Below are positions 39,011 through 51,600 of a stretch of DNA of 64,000 nucleotides, one piece after another. Each line of letters opens with the position of its first letter. Positions within the stretch are counted from its first letter, which is position 1. A program made the translations under genes and the position numbers. This stretch comes from Prinia subflava. Taxonomy: Eukaryota > Chordata > Aves > Passeriformes > Cisticolidae. Under the pieces are notes generated by a model. That model searched no databases. It was given only the letters and a program-made list of their open reading frames with translations, and was not told the DNA's origin. Location: NCBI RefSeq assembly GCF_021018805.1, contig NC_086257.1, forward strand, positions 17,852,693 through 17,916,692, in the 5' to 3' direction.

Positions 39011-42000
39011 CTCCGTGGCTTTGGCTGCTCTCTCTGACTTCCACACTCATCCCCAGCACTGCTGTTGCCCTGCAGCTGGGTCCTTAATCCCCGCAGGTAA
39101 ATTGCTTCCCCCCTTCTAACTCTTCAAATCTGTGTCTCTGATCTGGGCTCCCCTGAGCCTGGCAGGTTTATTTCTGGTGTTTTCTGAAACAGTGAGCCTC
39201 CCCCTCCTCCCTGGGCTCGGAGAACTTCTGCTCCAGCTGAGAGGTGCAAATCCCCATGGGCATTATCATTACTGCAGGCAGGCAGGTGGAAAGATGGCAG
39301 ATAAAAAGGAGCCCTAGGCACACTCTTCTACTCTTCTGCTCTCACCTCATTTGGAAGCAGAAGCACCCTTCTCTGTCCCTCTCTGTGAATACAAATAAAA
39401 AAGCCTGGAGTGTGAGAATGCTGTAAATAGTCGGATTGGAGATATGTGTCTGACAGCTCCTGTGCTCCGCGGGGAGGACGTGTTCTGCGTATGTGACAGA
39501 CTCCTTACCTCCCTTTGAACACATCTTGGACTATTTCTGATTCCAGCCCTAAATGTGCTTGTCTCCCCAACTTTCAGACAGCACTTACAGAGGCTTAACT
39601 CTCACAGCCAGCCTCAGTCCTGACCTGGCACCCGACCACTGAGATGCCTTTGGGAACTCCAAAGCCAAGCAATATCATCCAAGTGCTTTTCCCTTCAGAA
39701 ATGAGTCTTGGAAATGCAAAGCAACACTGCAGGGATGACCCTGAAATGGTGATATATTAGTTTCTGAGTGCTCAGAATTTTTCCACTGCTTTTCCAATGC
39801 AATAGCTGACTCTTCAGGTGCCCTTGACAAACCAGCTGTAACAGCATCATCCAAACATCAACTGGATCATTCCATTACCAGCTGCCAGTCAACATTTCCC
39901 CCCACTGCAGCCATGGACCATTTTGCAAGCAGCCCCCCTGCAATAGTGAGTGGCATTGCTCTCTGCCACCGAGTCCAATTGTAAAGTTACATTTTTTCCA
40001 GAACAGTTAGAGAGCATTAATTTAAATCCCTTTGACTTAAAAGTACAATGGCAAATCAGCTGACTGGCAAGCAAACAATGTCACCATTAACTCTGGAAAT
40101 GAAACACACTTTCAAAATAGCCAGAGAACAAGAAAAGAAAAAAAAGGCAATGCTGTTTGTTACTGAATTGTGCAACAGAGGCAGGCTCCAAAAAGCTCAC
40201 CCATCACTTTGGGTAATTCCCAGCATACACTGTTTATCCCTGTAATCAGTATTTTGGGGGAGCTAGTGCAGCAGGAGCCAGTCACAGGGACACCCTTTGC
40301 TGGGGCAGACAGTGCACAATTGACTGATCATTTGGGGCTCAAGCACAATAAAGCACTTTGCAAGGGGACTCAGAAAACTGTCACCCACATCGAGCTGTGC
40401 CAGTGCCCAGGGAGGGCTCAGAGCTGAGCAGCTTCTCAGGCCCACATCTGCCTGGGCTGGCAAGGATGTCTGGTGTCATTTTGGCCAAAATCCTCACTGG
40501 TAGCAGAATAACTGCTATTTCAAGAGCAAGCTTCAGCTTTCCTGTTCAGGAGAAGGGAAAACAGCTCTTCAACAGAGTTTGATGATGATCTGCAAATTTG
40601 AGTTTAAGGAGCACCTTGAGTTTTTCAGCTGATAAATTGTCTGGCAGCTAAAGTCTCAATTTAAACAAAATAGCCTGGAAATAATATTGCTATCTGATGT
40701 TTCCTTAAGGAATTCTGCTTGCTCAGTGCACCCCATGTTTATGCACACTTCCTGTTGGTGCTGCTGTGATTTCCAAGACATTTCAGTCTATTCATACTAC
40801 ATTCTGTACAGCCTCACATGAACCACCAAGTGATGTCAGTCCTGCTCCAGGTGTTCAGTCAGAACTGTTGAAAATCACAGATGCATCTCTTGCCCTCAGT
40901 TTGATGTCACAGATTTAATACAGATACAGATTAATAAGTCTTTCCTAGCTGTCTAGAAAAGCAATACTTAGGAGAGGACCATTTTTCACCTGTGTGAGTT
41001 AGTTTAAAAGACTGATTTATATCACCCCCTCAGAGATGTAGAGTCCCAGGTCTGGGGAAATTAGCAACTTCACTTTAAGCTTTACTCTCCTCAGCCCTGA
41101 ATTCTTTCTGCAGCTGGTAGTTCCCCCCTCCCTCCATAACAGAAACTCCTTTCCATTCAGAGAGCTCAAAGTCTTTGCTCCTGGAATACACAGTATAAAA
41201 GCAGTGGAAATTAGCATATGTGTGGGTTGAGAAGGGCATATACACAGTATTAAAACCTCAGAAAATTACCCAGTAGGCTTACTGCTGATTTTCAGAAGAT
41301 AAAAGGAAAGGGTTTTTTTATTTATTTTTCTTTGTAGACTGGGAAATCAGATTTTTTTTTTTCAGGAAACACTATTAAACTTCTTATTCCTATCAGGATT
41401 CAATGAAATACCAATGATTATCTGGTCTTCACAGAACAGTTTTCATATCTGTTCAGAACCATTTGCAATGAATTTCAGTAGTGACATGAACCCCACTGTG
41501 ACTCACCTTCAGAGCCAACACACAGCACAGCCTGACCAGCACATGAGGCTCCTCCTGCCCACACCATCAGCACTGAATCTGTGGATTCAGACAGTTCTGC
41601 CATCAAATGGCACTGAACCAGAACAGAGTCCAGCCAGATTCTGGAAGTTACTTTCCCAAACCATAAAAACCAAAGCTTATGATGAAACACTGAAGACTTC
41701 TAAAATGAAAGCACTCAGATTATAGTAGGACTATGCTACTCTGCAAACAAGTGTGTGACTTCAGGAATTTTCCCACAAGGAATCAGCTTGTGAGGTCTCT
41801 GGCTTTCCCTTAAGAAATAATTTGTGCTTTTCAGCAGAGGAAAATAAATGTATTATTAATGATATGCTGTGGCAAGAATGATACCAATAGTGCAGGCCAA
41901 GAGCCATAACTGCTCTGTTGGATGCTGCTGCTCCTGAGCAGAACATGGATGCAGGGAGCTGCAGGAATGAGTGGTGAGGAAATACTCAAGCTCCATCTAG

Positions 42001-43551
42001 TGGAAAATAAATCCCTGTAAGGTCAGATTTGGACACAGAGTTGTTGGGAGTGATATGCACTAAGGAAAAAAAGAATTAAAAAAAATCGGGGTATGGATTT
42101 GATTCCCTGGGAGGGAATGGTCTCTTTTGTCTTTCAAAGGGCGTTAGGGTGTAATTATTACTGAGAAAATAAGTTAAGGCTAGGAAGAAAGGATAAAACC
42201 TCTGCCTACCTAATGAGATTTAGGCTTCCTGCACGTATATTTTATTCTCCCTTGCTCCTTCCATATACACCTTCAGCTTTTCACATGCTCTTACTGCTGT
42301 TTACAGCCCTCCCCTGTCAGAGACCATGTGCTGGCTGGCACAGGCTACCCAGGCCAGTGTGACTAGGGACAGTTAAGGAAAACTTTTGTTCATTTGGCTC
42401 TGTGGTCTCATATCAGAACAGGGCAGCAAAGGCCCCTTTCACACCCAGTGACACAGTGTTATTGCAAAGTTCTACTTGTACAAGGGCAGAAAGGTGTGTG
42501 CTGCACTCACACAGATCCACCTACCTTGGCATTTGAAGGAGCCAAAACAGAACAGTGACCCTGTCCCTGCACTCTGGACTCACATGATGAGAAGAACTGC
42601 TAAGTTTGGGCCTGACTTGTCTCAAGATGCCTGAAGTTTCTGCTTGACTTCAGGGTTCCATTAATAGATGATGCACATGTGTAAATCCTCCCTATGCCTC
42701 TAAAAAACCCTTGATGCAGAGCTTTAGAAAACTGGAGATAAAAACTTAATACCTTAGGTTATTAAAATCTCAGGACTTCTTTTACAGCAGCAGCTTTTTG
42801 CAATATCTACTAATCCTTTTCCTCCATAAAACTCCATATCCTATCTCACAATATACTTTGCTGTGTTACTGCTAATCTTTTAAATCTGTGCATGTTCTCC
42901 GGAGGTGGACATTAACACAAGCTCTGTGAGGGCGTTGCACTTAGGGGATGCTGGATGTGCTGCCTTCAGGGTAAGGAGTCAGGGTAAGACAAGTCTCCTC
43001 CACCCATGCCCACCCCAGCAGCACAGTCAGCACTGCAGGGCTGGGGCAGGAGCTGCAGCAGGGGCATGAGGAGATGCAGCAGGCTGTAGAGGGGAGGGGA
43101 ACTTTTAACGGGGCTTTCTTACCAAAACCAGGATGATGCATATGCAGAAACCAGCATCTCTCAGAAACCACCTCATTCTGCAAACGGTGAATGCTCTCTG
43201 TGTTTTGAAACTGCTCCTTCAGCTCTGCTTTGCACAAATGAAACGAGCAGAGAGAGAGCTGTAAAGGCCGGTGCTACAAAGCCACAGGTTGTGCTGACAA
43301 CACTTACAGGTTCACAGTGTCAGCTTTAGTTTTGTTCAAATCTCTACCAGCAAAGATAAAGAGAAACTTGCCATTCCTTTCCCGAGATAAACCCCACCAG
43401 AGTATTTTTCCATTCAAGGATTTTTTTAAAGAGAGAAAGTGATAATGCTTGAATTAAACTGTATATGTGCATGGAAATAATTTTTAGAAGCTTTGTGGCA
43501 GGCCAAATACAAAACAGAAGTTCACTCTAAGTGAGGTCCTTCTCCCTGTAG

Positions 43552-43570
43552 AGCAGAACATTGTTCTGCT
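43552..43570. repeat. 19-bp inverted repeat AGCAGAACA-T-TGTTCTGCT
   Basis: Two perfect 9-bp arms surround a single T. It includes an AGAACA/TGTTCT pair, but with a 1-base rather than the 3-base spacing of a steroid receptor element, and an ATTGTT SOX-type core. Function is unknown. Confidence 0.9.
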
Positions 43571-45940
43571 TATTCACATAGAGAACCACTGATGCATTTT
43601 CCTGTACTTTTATTTTAAATGAAAGTAAACCCTTCCAATAGTAAAAAATGCAGTGGTTGATCATGTTCTAAATGCAAAGAGATTTCTAGAGATGAAGATT
43701 TTTCTGCAGAGAGGGAACACCTCAAACTCCAATTTTTGTATTAAAAAAGCAGTTAACTGTAAAGAATATGGGAGAAAGTAGGAAAAAAACCCCAAACACC
43801 ACCAAAGCCTAGAATTTGTGTAGGATAAGATATGAAACCACAAAAATTCTTAATATGCCAGTGCATGCAAACAGACAGGCTGTGGCATGGCCAGACACCT
43901 ATAGGACAGTTTAGGTCTGGTCTTATCTTTAAATCATCTGCATCTCTCCTCTTCACTGCCTGTGCCCATTATGTCTCCTGCTGAAATAAGAAGCAAAGGA
44001 GATAAAGGCGCAGCCAGGACAGTGTCCTTCAGTTGGGTGCTGCTCTTTTCTGCTTCAAATGCAGCTGCAATCTCCTCTGCATTTGTTTCACCTTATCAAT
44101 GGCAGAGGAGCTCACATCCTCCAACCCACTTAGTAAGAGGAGAGTTTGTTGGGCCCCAGCTTTATTATCAGAACTGTGAGAGAAGGCCTTAAAATGCTTG
44201 TCCAGCACTTTCATTTGTTGTGCTGTGATGTGGCTGCTGTAGTCGCTGAATATGTAGATTTAGAAGTAAGTTTCTAAAGCAGGGCTCGGGAGGTATTCCT
44301 GTTAATCCCATTATCTGATAAACGGATTTTTGAACACACCTCCCGCCATCCTGCATTAATAACCATCCCTCAGTCACAGTAGGAAATGAAATTTAAATGC
44401 TTGTGAGAAGTTGATGGACCATATGTACAAAATCATGGAATTAAACAAAGCAAGTTTATGGAAAGTTGCAACGTTGTCAAGATCTTACCCCTCACTCTCT
44501 CCTGCCAGCTCCTCATCTTTCCAAGTCACCAATTGGACCTGCTGCTGATTTCCTGCCCATTTGCTGAATGTGCTGCCCCATGCAACTTGTCTACCCCAAA
44601 GTGCTGGAAGCCGAGCAACAGGAGATCTGACCACTCCTGGAATTTAGGAAAATTAGATTCTGCTCCAAAGCTGGACACTGGCATCTGTTCCCGAGGAAGC
44701 CATTAATTCTTTATCTTCTAAAATACACCAAATCCTGTAATATAGGGGGTTAAAAACTGCGTTTTTACTCTAATATCTCTGCATGTTTGCAGGACTTTTC
44801 CATCACATCACTGTGAAGGATAGCAAAGAAAAGCTTTTGCAGCCCAGACAACCAGCTGATACTGAAACCAAACCTTTTACACCCAGGCCATCAGTCTAAA
44901 TTCTGTATAGGCTGCCAGCAATACAGAACACTGGTCTTGATTTACCTGTACTGAATGGATATGGAGACTGGACTTAGAGTCTCCTTTTAAAGATACATTT
45001 TCAGGGAAGAAACTTATCAGTGCTCTCTGAATATTTATTATCAGACCTATAGATTACTTCCTTGAAAATCTATGATGCCAGTGCTACAACAAAAGGAGCC
45101 TGCATCATCAAGGATTTGAGGCCAACGTACACAAGTTGCTGGGAACAGGCTGGAGTGCAAACCTGCCCCATCTCACCTCACTGATGCTCCATAGCACCCA
45201 CTCCCAGAGCAGGGCTCTGGGACACAGAGCTCACAGGCCAGAGAAAACCACCATAACCTGCTTTTCCAGAGAGGCCAGCACAGTCTGCCCATGGGGTCAA
45301 GAGAGGGAAAGAGAGCATAGGACACAGTGCTCCAAATGGCCGAGGTGCAGCCACCTCAGCTGGGGGAGAGGAAAGGTGAAACCAGCAAGGGACACACTCA
45401 GCACTGGAGGTGTGAGAGTGCCACAGGGTGTCCTTGTAGTGACAGGCCACACTGTGCAGAGAGGAGTCTATTCCTTCCCTGGCACCCATCTTTTGCTTTT
45501 GATGGACAAAAGAGGTCATTTGGCCTCGTTTACTTCCCCAGATAAATTCTTGTGTCCTGAGGTTTTCCATTGCCCTTGGCTGGAGCCCACAGTTAACAAC
45601 AGCACACTTGTTTGTGTAACCCACTTGACCAAAGATGGAAAAGTCAAGTCCCACCAGTCCCAAGCTCTAAGAGCACGGCAATAAAGAGGCACTTGCTCTC
45701 CAAATCGAGCAGGAGAACCAGCTCAGCTGGAGGGTTCATGTCCAGACTTGCAGCCTCTGAAGGAGTCCAGCCTTTTGCCTCCCCAAGGCATTTAAATGAA
45801 GGACCTGCAGGTCTTCTGTGACCAGGTGGGAACTGGGAGCTTTGGCATCTATCCCTGTCTCAAAGCGAGATTCCTTTGAAGATTTGTGCCAACGCTGCTG
45901 AGAACCGGGATTTCTGTGAGCAGCTCCCCAAGGTGGGAGC

Positions 45941-46260
45941 CGGGTGCGGGGCACGGGCTGGATACTGGACACGGGCTGGGTGCAGGGGCAGGGCTGGGTG
46001 CAGGGGCAGGGCTGGGTGCGGGACACGGGCTGGGTGTGAGACACGGGCTGGGTGTGGGACACGGGCTGGGTGTGGGACACGGGAGCAGGGCTAGGTGCAG
46101 GGGCAGGGCTGGGTGCGGGAGCAGGGCTGGGTGCGGGACACGGGCTGGGTGCGGGACACGGGCTGGGTGCAGGGGCAGGGCTGGGTGCGGGAACGGGCTG
46201 GGTGCGGGAACGGGCTGGGTGCAGGGGCAGGGCTGGGTGCGGGATCAGGGCTGGGTGCGG
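45941..46260 (+). repeat. G-rich 18-bp minisatellite (about 17 units)
   Basis: Tandem units of the form GGGCTGGGTGCGGGACAC (18 bp) run through 320 bp. Variants end GGGACAC, GGGGCA, GGGAGCA, GGGATCA or GGGAAC. Two units (46,178-46,194 and 46,195-46,211) are 17 bp, and 46,081-46,087 is a 7-bp partial. Each unit carries three GGG runs with 2-4-base spacers, so successive units fit the G-quadruplex pattern. Because 18 is a multiple of three, long open frames (GAGAGLGAGHGLG-like and its Pro/Ala-rich complement) appear across the array and are not genes. Confidence 0.95.
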
Positions 46261-46939
46261 AGCCGTGCACTGCCCGCCGCGGTCGCTAAAGGGAGCTCCA
46301 GGCTCAGAACTCGGCTCTGCCTCCCACTTCAAATGTCACCAATCCCGTTCTCTTCCCTCCTCCACTAACCAGGAACATGGAATTAATGGGGCATTTACAG
46401 GGTCATTTGCGAAACGTGAATCTGCTCCTTCACTTCAGGTTTTTAACACAGCAGCTACGAACTCTTTGGGGAAGCGGGCACACCGTGAGTAAATGCGAAA
46501 TATGCACCATTTCACCGAGTATTTCTCGGGATTGTCTTCAAGATACATTGTATTTTCGAGCCGAATTCTGAAATTGATGTAAAAAGTATTCACAGCCTAA
46601 GCTTGCAAAGAGAGGCTCAATAAACCCCCAGTACTGCTCACCAATTTTTGAAGGCTTTAAAAACATAGCTACGCATCACATGCAGCTTACAACAGAAACA
46701 GATGACTTAAATAAAGTACCTGCACTGATTTAATGTGATTGGCTTTAAAGTGGTGCTGTCTAACACCAGAATATTTCAGTCACAAAGGCAGTGTTTGCTG
46801 AGGCGCACATCGCCCTTTCAAGGGAAAACACTCGGCAACTTTGGATGCTACAGGAAACCAAAGCAGTGCAGTCAGTGCCCAAAACTTTGCAACAGGTAGG
46901 GCAGTTCAGCAGAAACGCCCCTGGACTCTTGAGACCAGG

Positions 46940-47086
46940 AAAACACCACCAAAATCCCCCAAACCCCCCAAAAACAAAACAAACAAACCCCCAAAACCCA
47001 AACAAACAAACCCACAAACAAACACATCCCCCCAAACAAACCAACAAACTAAAACCCCCCCAAAACCAAACAAACACAACCCCCCC
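46940..47086 (+). repeat. A/C-only tract, 147 bp
   Basis: The plus strand has no G and only three T (46,955, 47,027 and 47,050) over 147 bp. It is mixed A-runs, C-runs and CAAA/CCAAA repeats. Positions 46,956-47,026 are pure A/C. Confidence 0.95.
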
Positions 47087-47473
47087 TAATTGATTGCAAT
47101 GGCAGTGTGATTTAAACACCAAGCAGCAGAACCCCCAGGGAACAGCATCTGCTTCGTGGCAGGCACAGCCTCCCAATTCAAGCATCCCTGAAGCAAAAAA
47201 ATCAAAACCTGCAAGGACCTCCAAAGGCAGTGATGGTTAGGAAGGGCTGCTTGTGGGGCTGGGGATCAAGCAGGAGAATATTTCTCACTTTAAGTGTTTC
47301 TAGCAGGTGATGAAGCTATAAAAGCTTCATACTCTTCTGGTATGAGCAGTGGTACCTTTCCCAGTGTTGCTGGCCCTCCTGGGGGAGCTCTGATTAGCCA
47401 GTTTTGTTCAGTCACTGCTGGAGTCAACTGTTTATGAAGATGTGAAATACCTTGTTTTCTACAGTCTCTTCCT

Positions 47474-47693
47474 ACAAAAAAAAAAAAAAAAACAAAAACA
47501 AAACAAACCCACAAAAACCCAAAAAACCCCACAAACCCTGAAACAAAACCCCAAAACCTCCAACAAAAAACCCCTAAAAAAACCCCACAAAAAACAAACA
47601 ACAACAACAAAAAAACCAAACCCAAACCAAACCAAACCAACCAACCAACCAAGAAACAAACAAAACCCAAAAAACCAAAAAAACACAAACCCA
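47474..47693 (+). repeat. A/C-only tract, 220 bp
   Basis: About 215 of 220 bases are A or C. It begins with a run of A, passes through ACAAC repeats near 47,600-47,612 and reaches CCAAA/CCAA repeats at about 47,615-47,652. Only 47,539, 47,540, 47,559, 47,575 and 47,653 break the pattern. Lysine/threonine/proline-rich frames here are artefacts. Confidence 0.95.
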
Positions 47694-48554
47694 TGGACTT
47701 CTTGGGGAGACTGTTTAGAAACAGGTGACCTTGATGTACTTTCTGCATGTTATTTGTCTTAAAGAGACTCACAAGTCAATAATATATTATCATTATTCAG
47801 TTAATGCAAAGCAGTACATATGGTGCAGAAAGCAGCAGGGGCAAGCAGGCAGTCTCAGAAAGAGCTGGGAAATGTCAGAGAAGAAGGAAATTCCCACCAC
47901 TAGGCTGTCTGCCGTGCCAAGCCCGTGCCTGTACAGATGCAAAGCTGTGGGTATTCCAGACAACTCATGAGTCATGTTTCTAATTACTGCCAGCATTTAC
48001 AGGAAAAAAGGGGTGTTGTTTTCCTTGAACTATATACTCCAGCTCTGGCTCCTCACCTGAGCAGCTGCAGCAAGAATGAAGAAGAGGGACAGTTTCTATC
48101 CCAACTCTGGAAAAACCCCAACCAACTCCAAGTTGATGGTCTGAACATTACTTAGCCACCCATTAGGGACAATAAAATCTTCCAATCAGATCTAATAAAA
48201 AACCCCTAAAAATCAGACCCTGCACTTAATAAGACAGGGTTATCTGCTGCTAACCCTGGCTGACTGCTCTCCACAGGGCACGAGTAGCTGTGCCATCAGG
48301 AGGGAGGTGGGAAAGAACAACCTCCCTCAGTTCACACAAGTGCAGCAGAGCTCATTATGTGCCCTGCTGCCTATTGCTGTGAGAGGTTAGAAATGCTTCT
48401 TTATTTCCCCTGCCCTAATGCACTTGCTGCCTTCCGCATTCTGTTTATTTTTTGCCACCAAAGCAATGACAATCAGCCATGGGAAGCATTATTCCCTTAT
48501 TCCCCGGCCTCCTTTCTGAGGTGAGCACCATCCTGAAAACAGGAGCAACTTCCA

Positions 48555-48559
<5 letters not shown>

Positions 48560-48605
<46 letters not shown>
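48560..48605 (+). repeat. Uninterrupted run of 46 A
   Basis: A pure A run of 46 bp, preceded by CCAAAATT and followed by GCAGAAAAGG. CR1 elements do not end in poly(A), so this is not a CR1 tail. It may be a microsatellite expansion or the tail of an unrecognised retrocopy. The length may also be uncertain from sequencing. Confidence 0.9.
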
Positions 48606-48606
<1 letters not shown>

Positions 48607-51600
48607 CAGAAAAGGAAAAAAATTACTGCCACATCAATTTCTATTCAAATTGCTTGGCACATTTCTCCAGTTCTTTTGCTGGAGACCAGGGTTCACTTCC
48701 AGCTCCCCAGCCTTCAATACCTCGGGACAGTGAGTGCTGGCACAAACTGAAACCTGGTGACCTTCCTTTGAGAATATTAAGTCTTGCTGGAGTTTCTGTG
48801 AGGTTAATCGATTCCACTCAGTCCTCTCTTGTGAAATCCTCAGACAGGAAAGAATAAGGAGATAAAAAGCCAAGGGAGATTTTCATGCAACTCCTTATAG
48901 CCTCAAGACTGCCTCAGTTTTTAATGGTGTTTGTCTCAGTCTCACCATCTTTGGAAAGTATGCTGCTAGATACTCAAATTACTCCTTAAATAAAACCCCC
49001 CAAATACTGAGCTGCACTTTTAATTTGCCAAGACCACCCAGTCTGTGCCATATTTGAAGTACTACACAGCAAATTACAGTGCAACACCATGTGAGTTAGC
49101 AGAACCATTCAGGATCCCAAAACTTTGTGATGAGATTTACCTTGGACAGCCTGGCCCGCAAAGAGCATTGAGTGCAAGGAAATTTGAGTGGTTATAGGCA
49201 CATGGAAATTGGCATGTTAAACACTGCCCTGTGGAGCCCTCCAGGCAACACTGAGCCCAACCAAATTGCCAAACCCTCTTTCCTCTTTGCCACAATTTCT
49301 GTTGACTGGGCACTCACAAATGCAATTTTGTCACTGACAGGTCCAAACTCAGTGCTTTGCAGCAGCTGGAGCTCAGTGCTGCCTCTGTATTTTCCTGTTG
49401 CTGATGGAGAGCATGGACTGGCCTCCAGACTCTCCTCTTGCTCCCTCACATTGTGAATTGCACCATGACTGGGGCAGTTGTGGACCTTTGTCTAACGTGA
49501 ACACTTCACATATGGCAAAAAGCAAATGCTACATCAGAGAAATACTGAAGGAAGCAAAGTGCTAAAACCCCCTTTGCTGCTCCCTGAGTAAACTGCTCTG
49601 CAGAAGGCTGTCCTGCCAGGGCACTGCTCTTGTGCAAAGTCTGACTGCACACACTTTGGGCTGTGTACAGTACTGGGCACAGGAGTGCTGGGGTTGTGTA
49701 CACGACAGGGCTGAACTGGCACTGTCCTGCCCAGGGCCAGCAAGGAGCATCGGTGCCCCCAGGGCCGCAGCATTTATGGAGCTGTGGAACACACAGGGCG
49801 TCCTTGGAAACAGCAGATCTGACCACAAGGATTTTTCTGCTGCTAAAGCATCCCCATTCCAATGCCTGCACCTCACCAGTGCTGCTTTGATTTATCAGGA
49901 TCACTTTACCCTGCAGGTCCCCAGCCATCCCAGCCAGCAGCAGCAGCAGGAGGATCCACATGGAATAACTGGGCAAGGACTGCTGGCACAGCCCAGCTCT
50001 GCACAGCACTCAAATCCCTAAATAGCAGCACGAGTAAAAATAGTTCAGTTTGGACATCTAAACACCAAAACGGGGTCGGAATATATTTAACCAAGAGGTA
50101 GTTTCTGAAATGCAGAGCGATTCCTAATTATTTGCCGCTGTTCATGAGGTTGTACTGAGAGATGCTACTTCACTTCATCACATTTAAAATGCCACACAAA
50201 CATCACACAGATAACTGACATTTTGAGCGACAATCTTTCTATTCTTTCATCATAAAAAAAATCTTCATTTTTCTTCTAGGGTACAGACACTGATTAAGAG
50301 TGCTATATAATCTTTGGATTCATTTGTCCAACAATCATCTAATTAATTAATCATTGGTAATTAAAATGACCTCCTTTTGACTGATACCTGATCTCAGAAA
50401 GGTTCAAAAGAAACTTGACACATGTTGTGTCATGTTCCAGCATAGCCCACTACAGGTATTTTATCATGTTATGCCACATCTGGTTTCCAGAGAACAAAAT
50501 CCACTGAGGAACAAATTAAAGGAGGAACCAGTTGTACACGTACAGATCTAATCAGTTCAAATGTCTGGCGACATACAGGAGCAGGTGAACTTGTAGGACC
50601 ATCGTTAACCAGGGAAACAGCATTATTTTTGGATATGTCTATGCAGGGACGTCTGATAACAGCATATTATCTGTGCAATCCCTGCTGTACTTAGATGCCA
50701 CAAGAATCCTCTTTAGAGAAAATCTGACTAAAATCTCAGCTAAACTGACGAGAGAGAAAAGCATCCCTCATGTTTTGCCTGTACAAATACTGAAAGCCCA
50801 TAGACATTGAATCTGAGATGTGCAAACTGTGAGGAAAATGAGTGTTCTGGCCATCCTACACCTCCTGTGATTTTCTTACCTTTCATGGGATCTGCAGACT
50901 GACCCACATCCCCTCTGTTGGACTCCTGGTCACTGCAGTGATGAGAGGAAAAGGCTCCCAGGTAGTTCGGATGAAACATCACCATGAACATCTCAGTTCT
51001 CCAACCACATCAAATAATGCAGTCCAGGGAAAGCTGCTACCCCCATCCCATGGGCAGTCCAAACCTCAGACAGGGAAATCCATGTACTTCAAAGATTCAG
51101 AGCACTTGGCTCTCATTTGCCTTTTCTGAGTGCTTCCTTCTCATAGATCCACCAATGCACAGCTCTGACTTCACTTTTTAAATTAATTAAAATGCACCAA
51201 TAACATTTACTTCTTTCTTCGTGGATATTTTGTCAATTTGAGGAGGAAAAGCATTTTTTGGGAATCATAGTTCAGCTACAGAGCTGGACTCCTGCCCTTC
51301 TCACAGCAGCACAGTTGAACATTTCCACTGGATAAGCTGATAGGTGAAAATAGAAATAGATGTTCACATTTTCTTTTGCTGAGACTAAATAGGAACTTTT
51401 AAAAACAAACATGTAACAAGTGAACCAAGGGGTTTTGGGGCAAAAAATCTATAGAATATAATAAGTTGTAGGTGTCCTTCCAATGGGGTATTGGTTTTCA
51501 GTATATAATTAATAACAAGAAAACTGTATCCTGACTTTGGGGTCTGCATCAGCATCCTGGAACAAAAACAACCATAAATTAACATCAATTATTTATTAAA

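Larger units (their letters stand above)
27331..45940. other. Intergenic, no gene recognised
   Basis: Long AT-rich noncoding sequence with no exon or RNA gene that I can support. It holds the A/C tract at 35.0 kb, a GC patch near 38.9 kb, a short inverted repeat at 43.55 kb and a moderately GC-rich segment at 31.6-31.9 kb. A 182-codon frame at 45,136-45,684, open on the opposite strand too, has no recognised similarity. Confidence 0.7.

Noticed and set aside
44029..44214. Minus-strand 61-codon frame with a helix-like DKVKQMQRRLQLHLKQKR end
   Set aside because: It looked protein-like, but I could not tie it to a family, and neighbouring frames do not continue it as an exon.
45136..45684. 182-codon plus-strand frame with a 161-codon frame opposite
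   Set aside because: No recognisable domain, no splice or codon signal, and both strands open suggests composition. It could at most be part of a noncoding RNA.
45736..46492. Several overlapping 64-198 codon frames on both strands with Gly/Ala or Pro/Ser repeats
   Set aside because: They are created by the 18-bp minisatellite, whose length is a multiple of three.
46760..47772. Lys/Pro/Thr-rich plus-strand frames and Phe/Gly/Cys-rich minus-strand frames
   Set aside because: They come from the A/C-only tracts, which cannot form stop codons on the plus strand.
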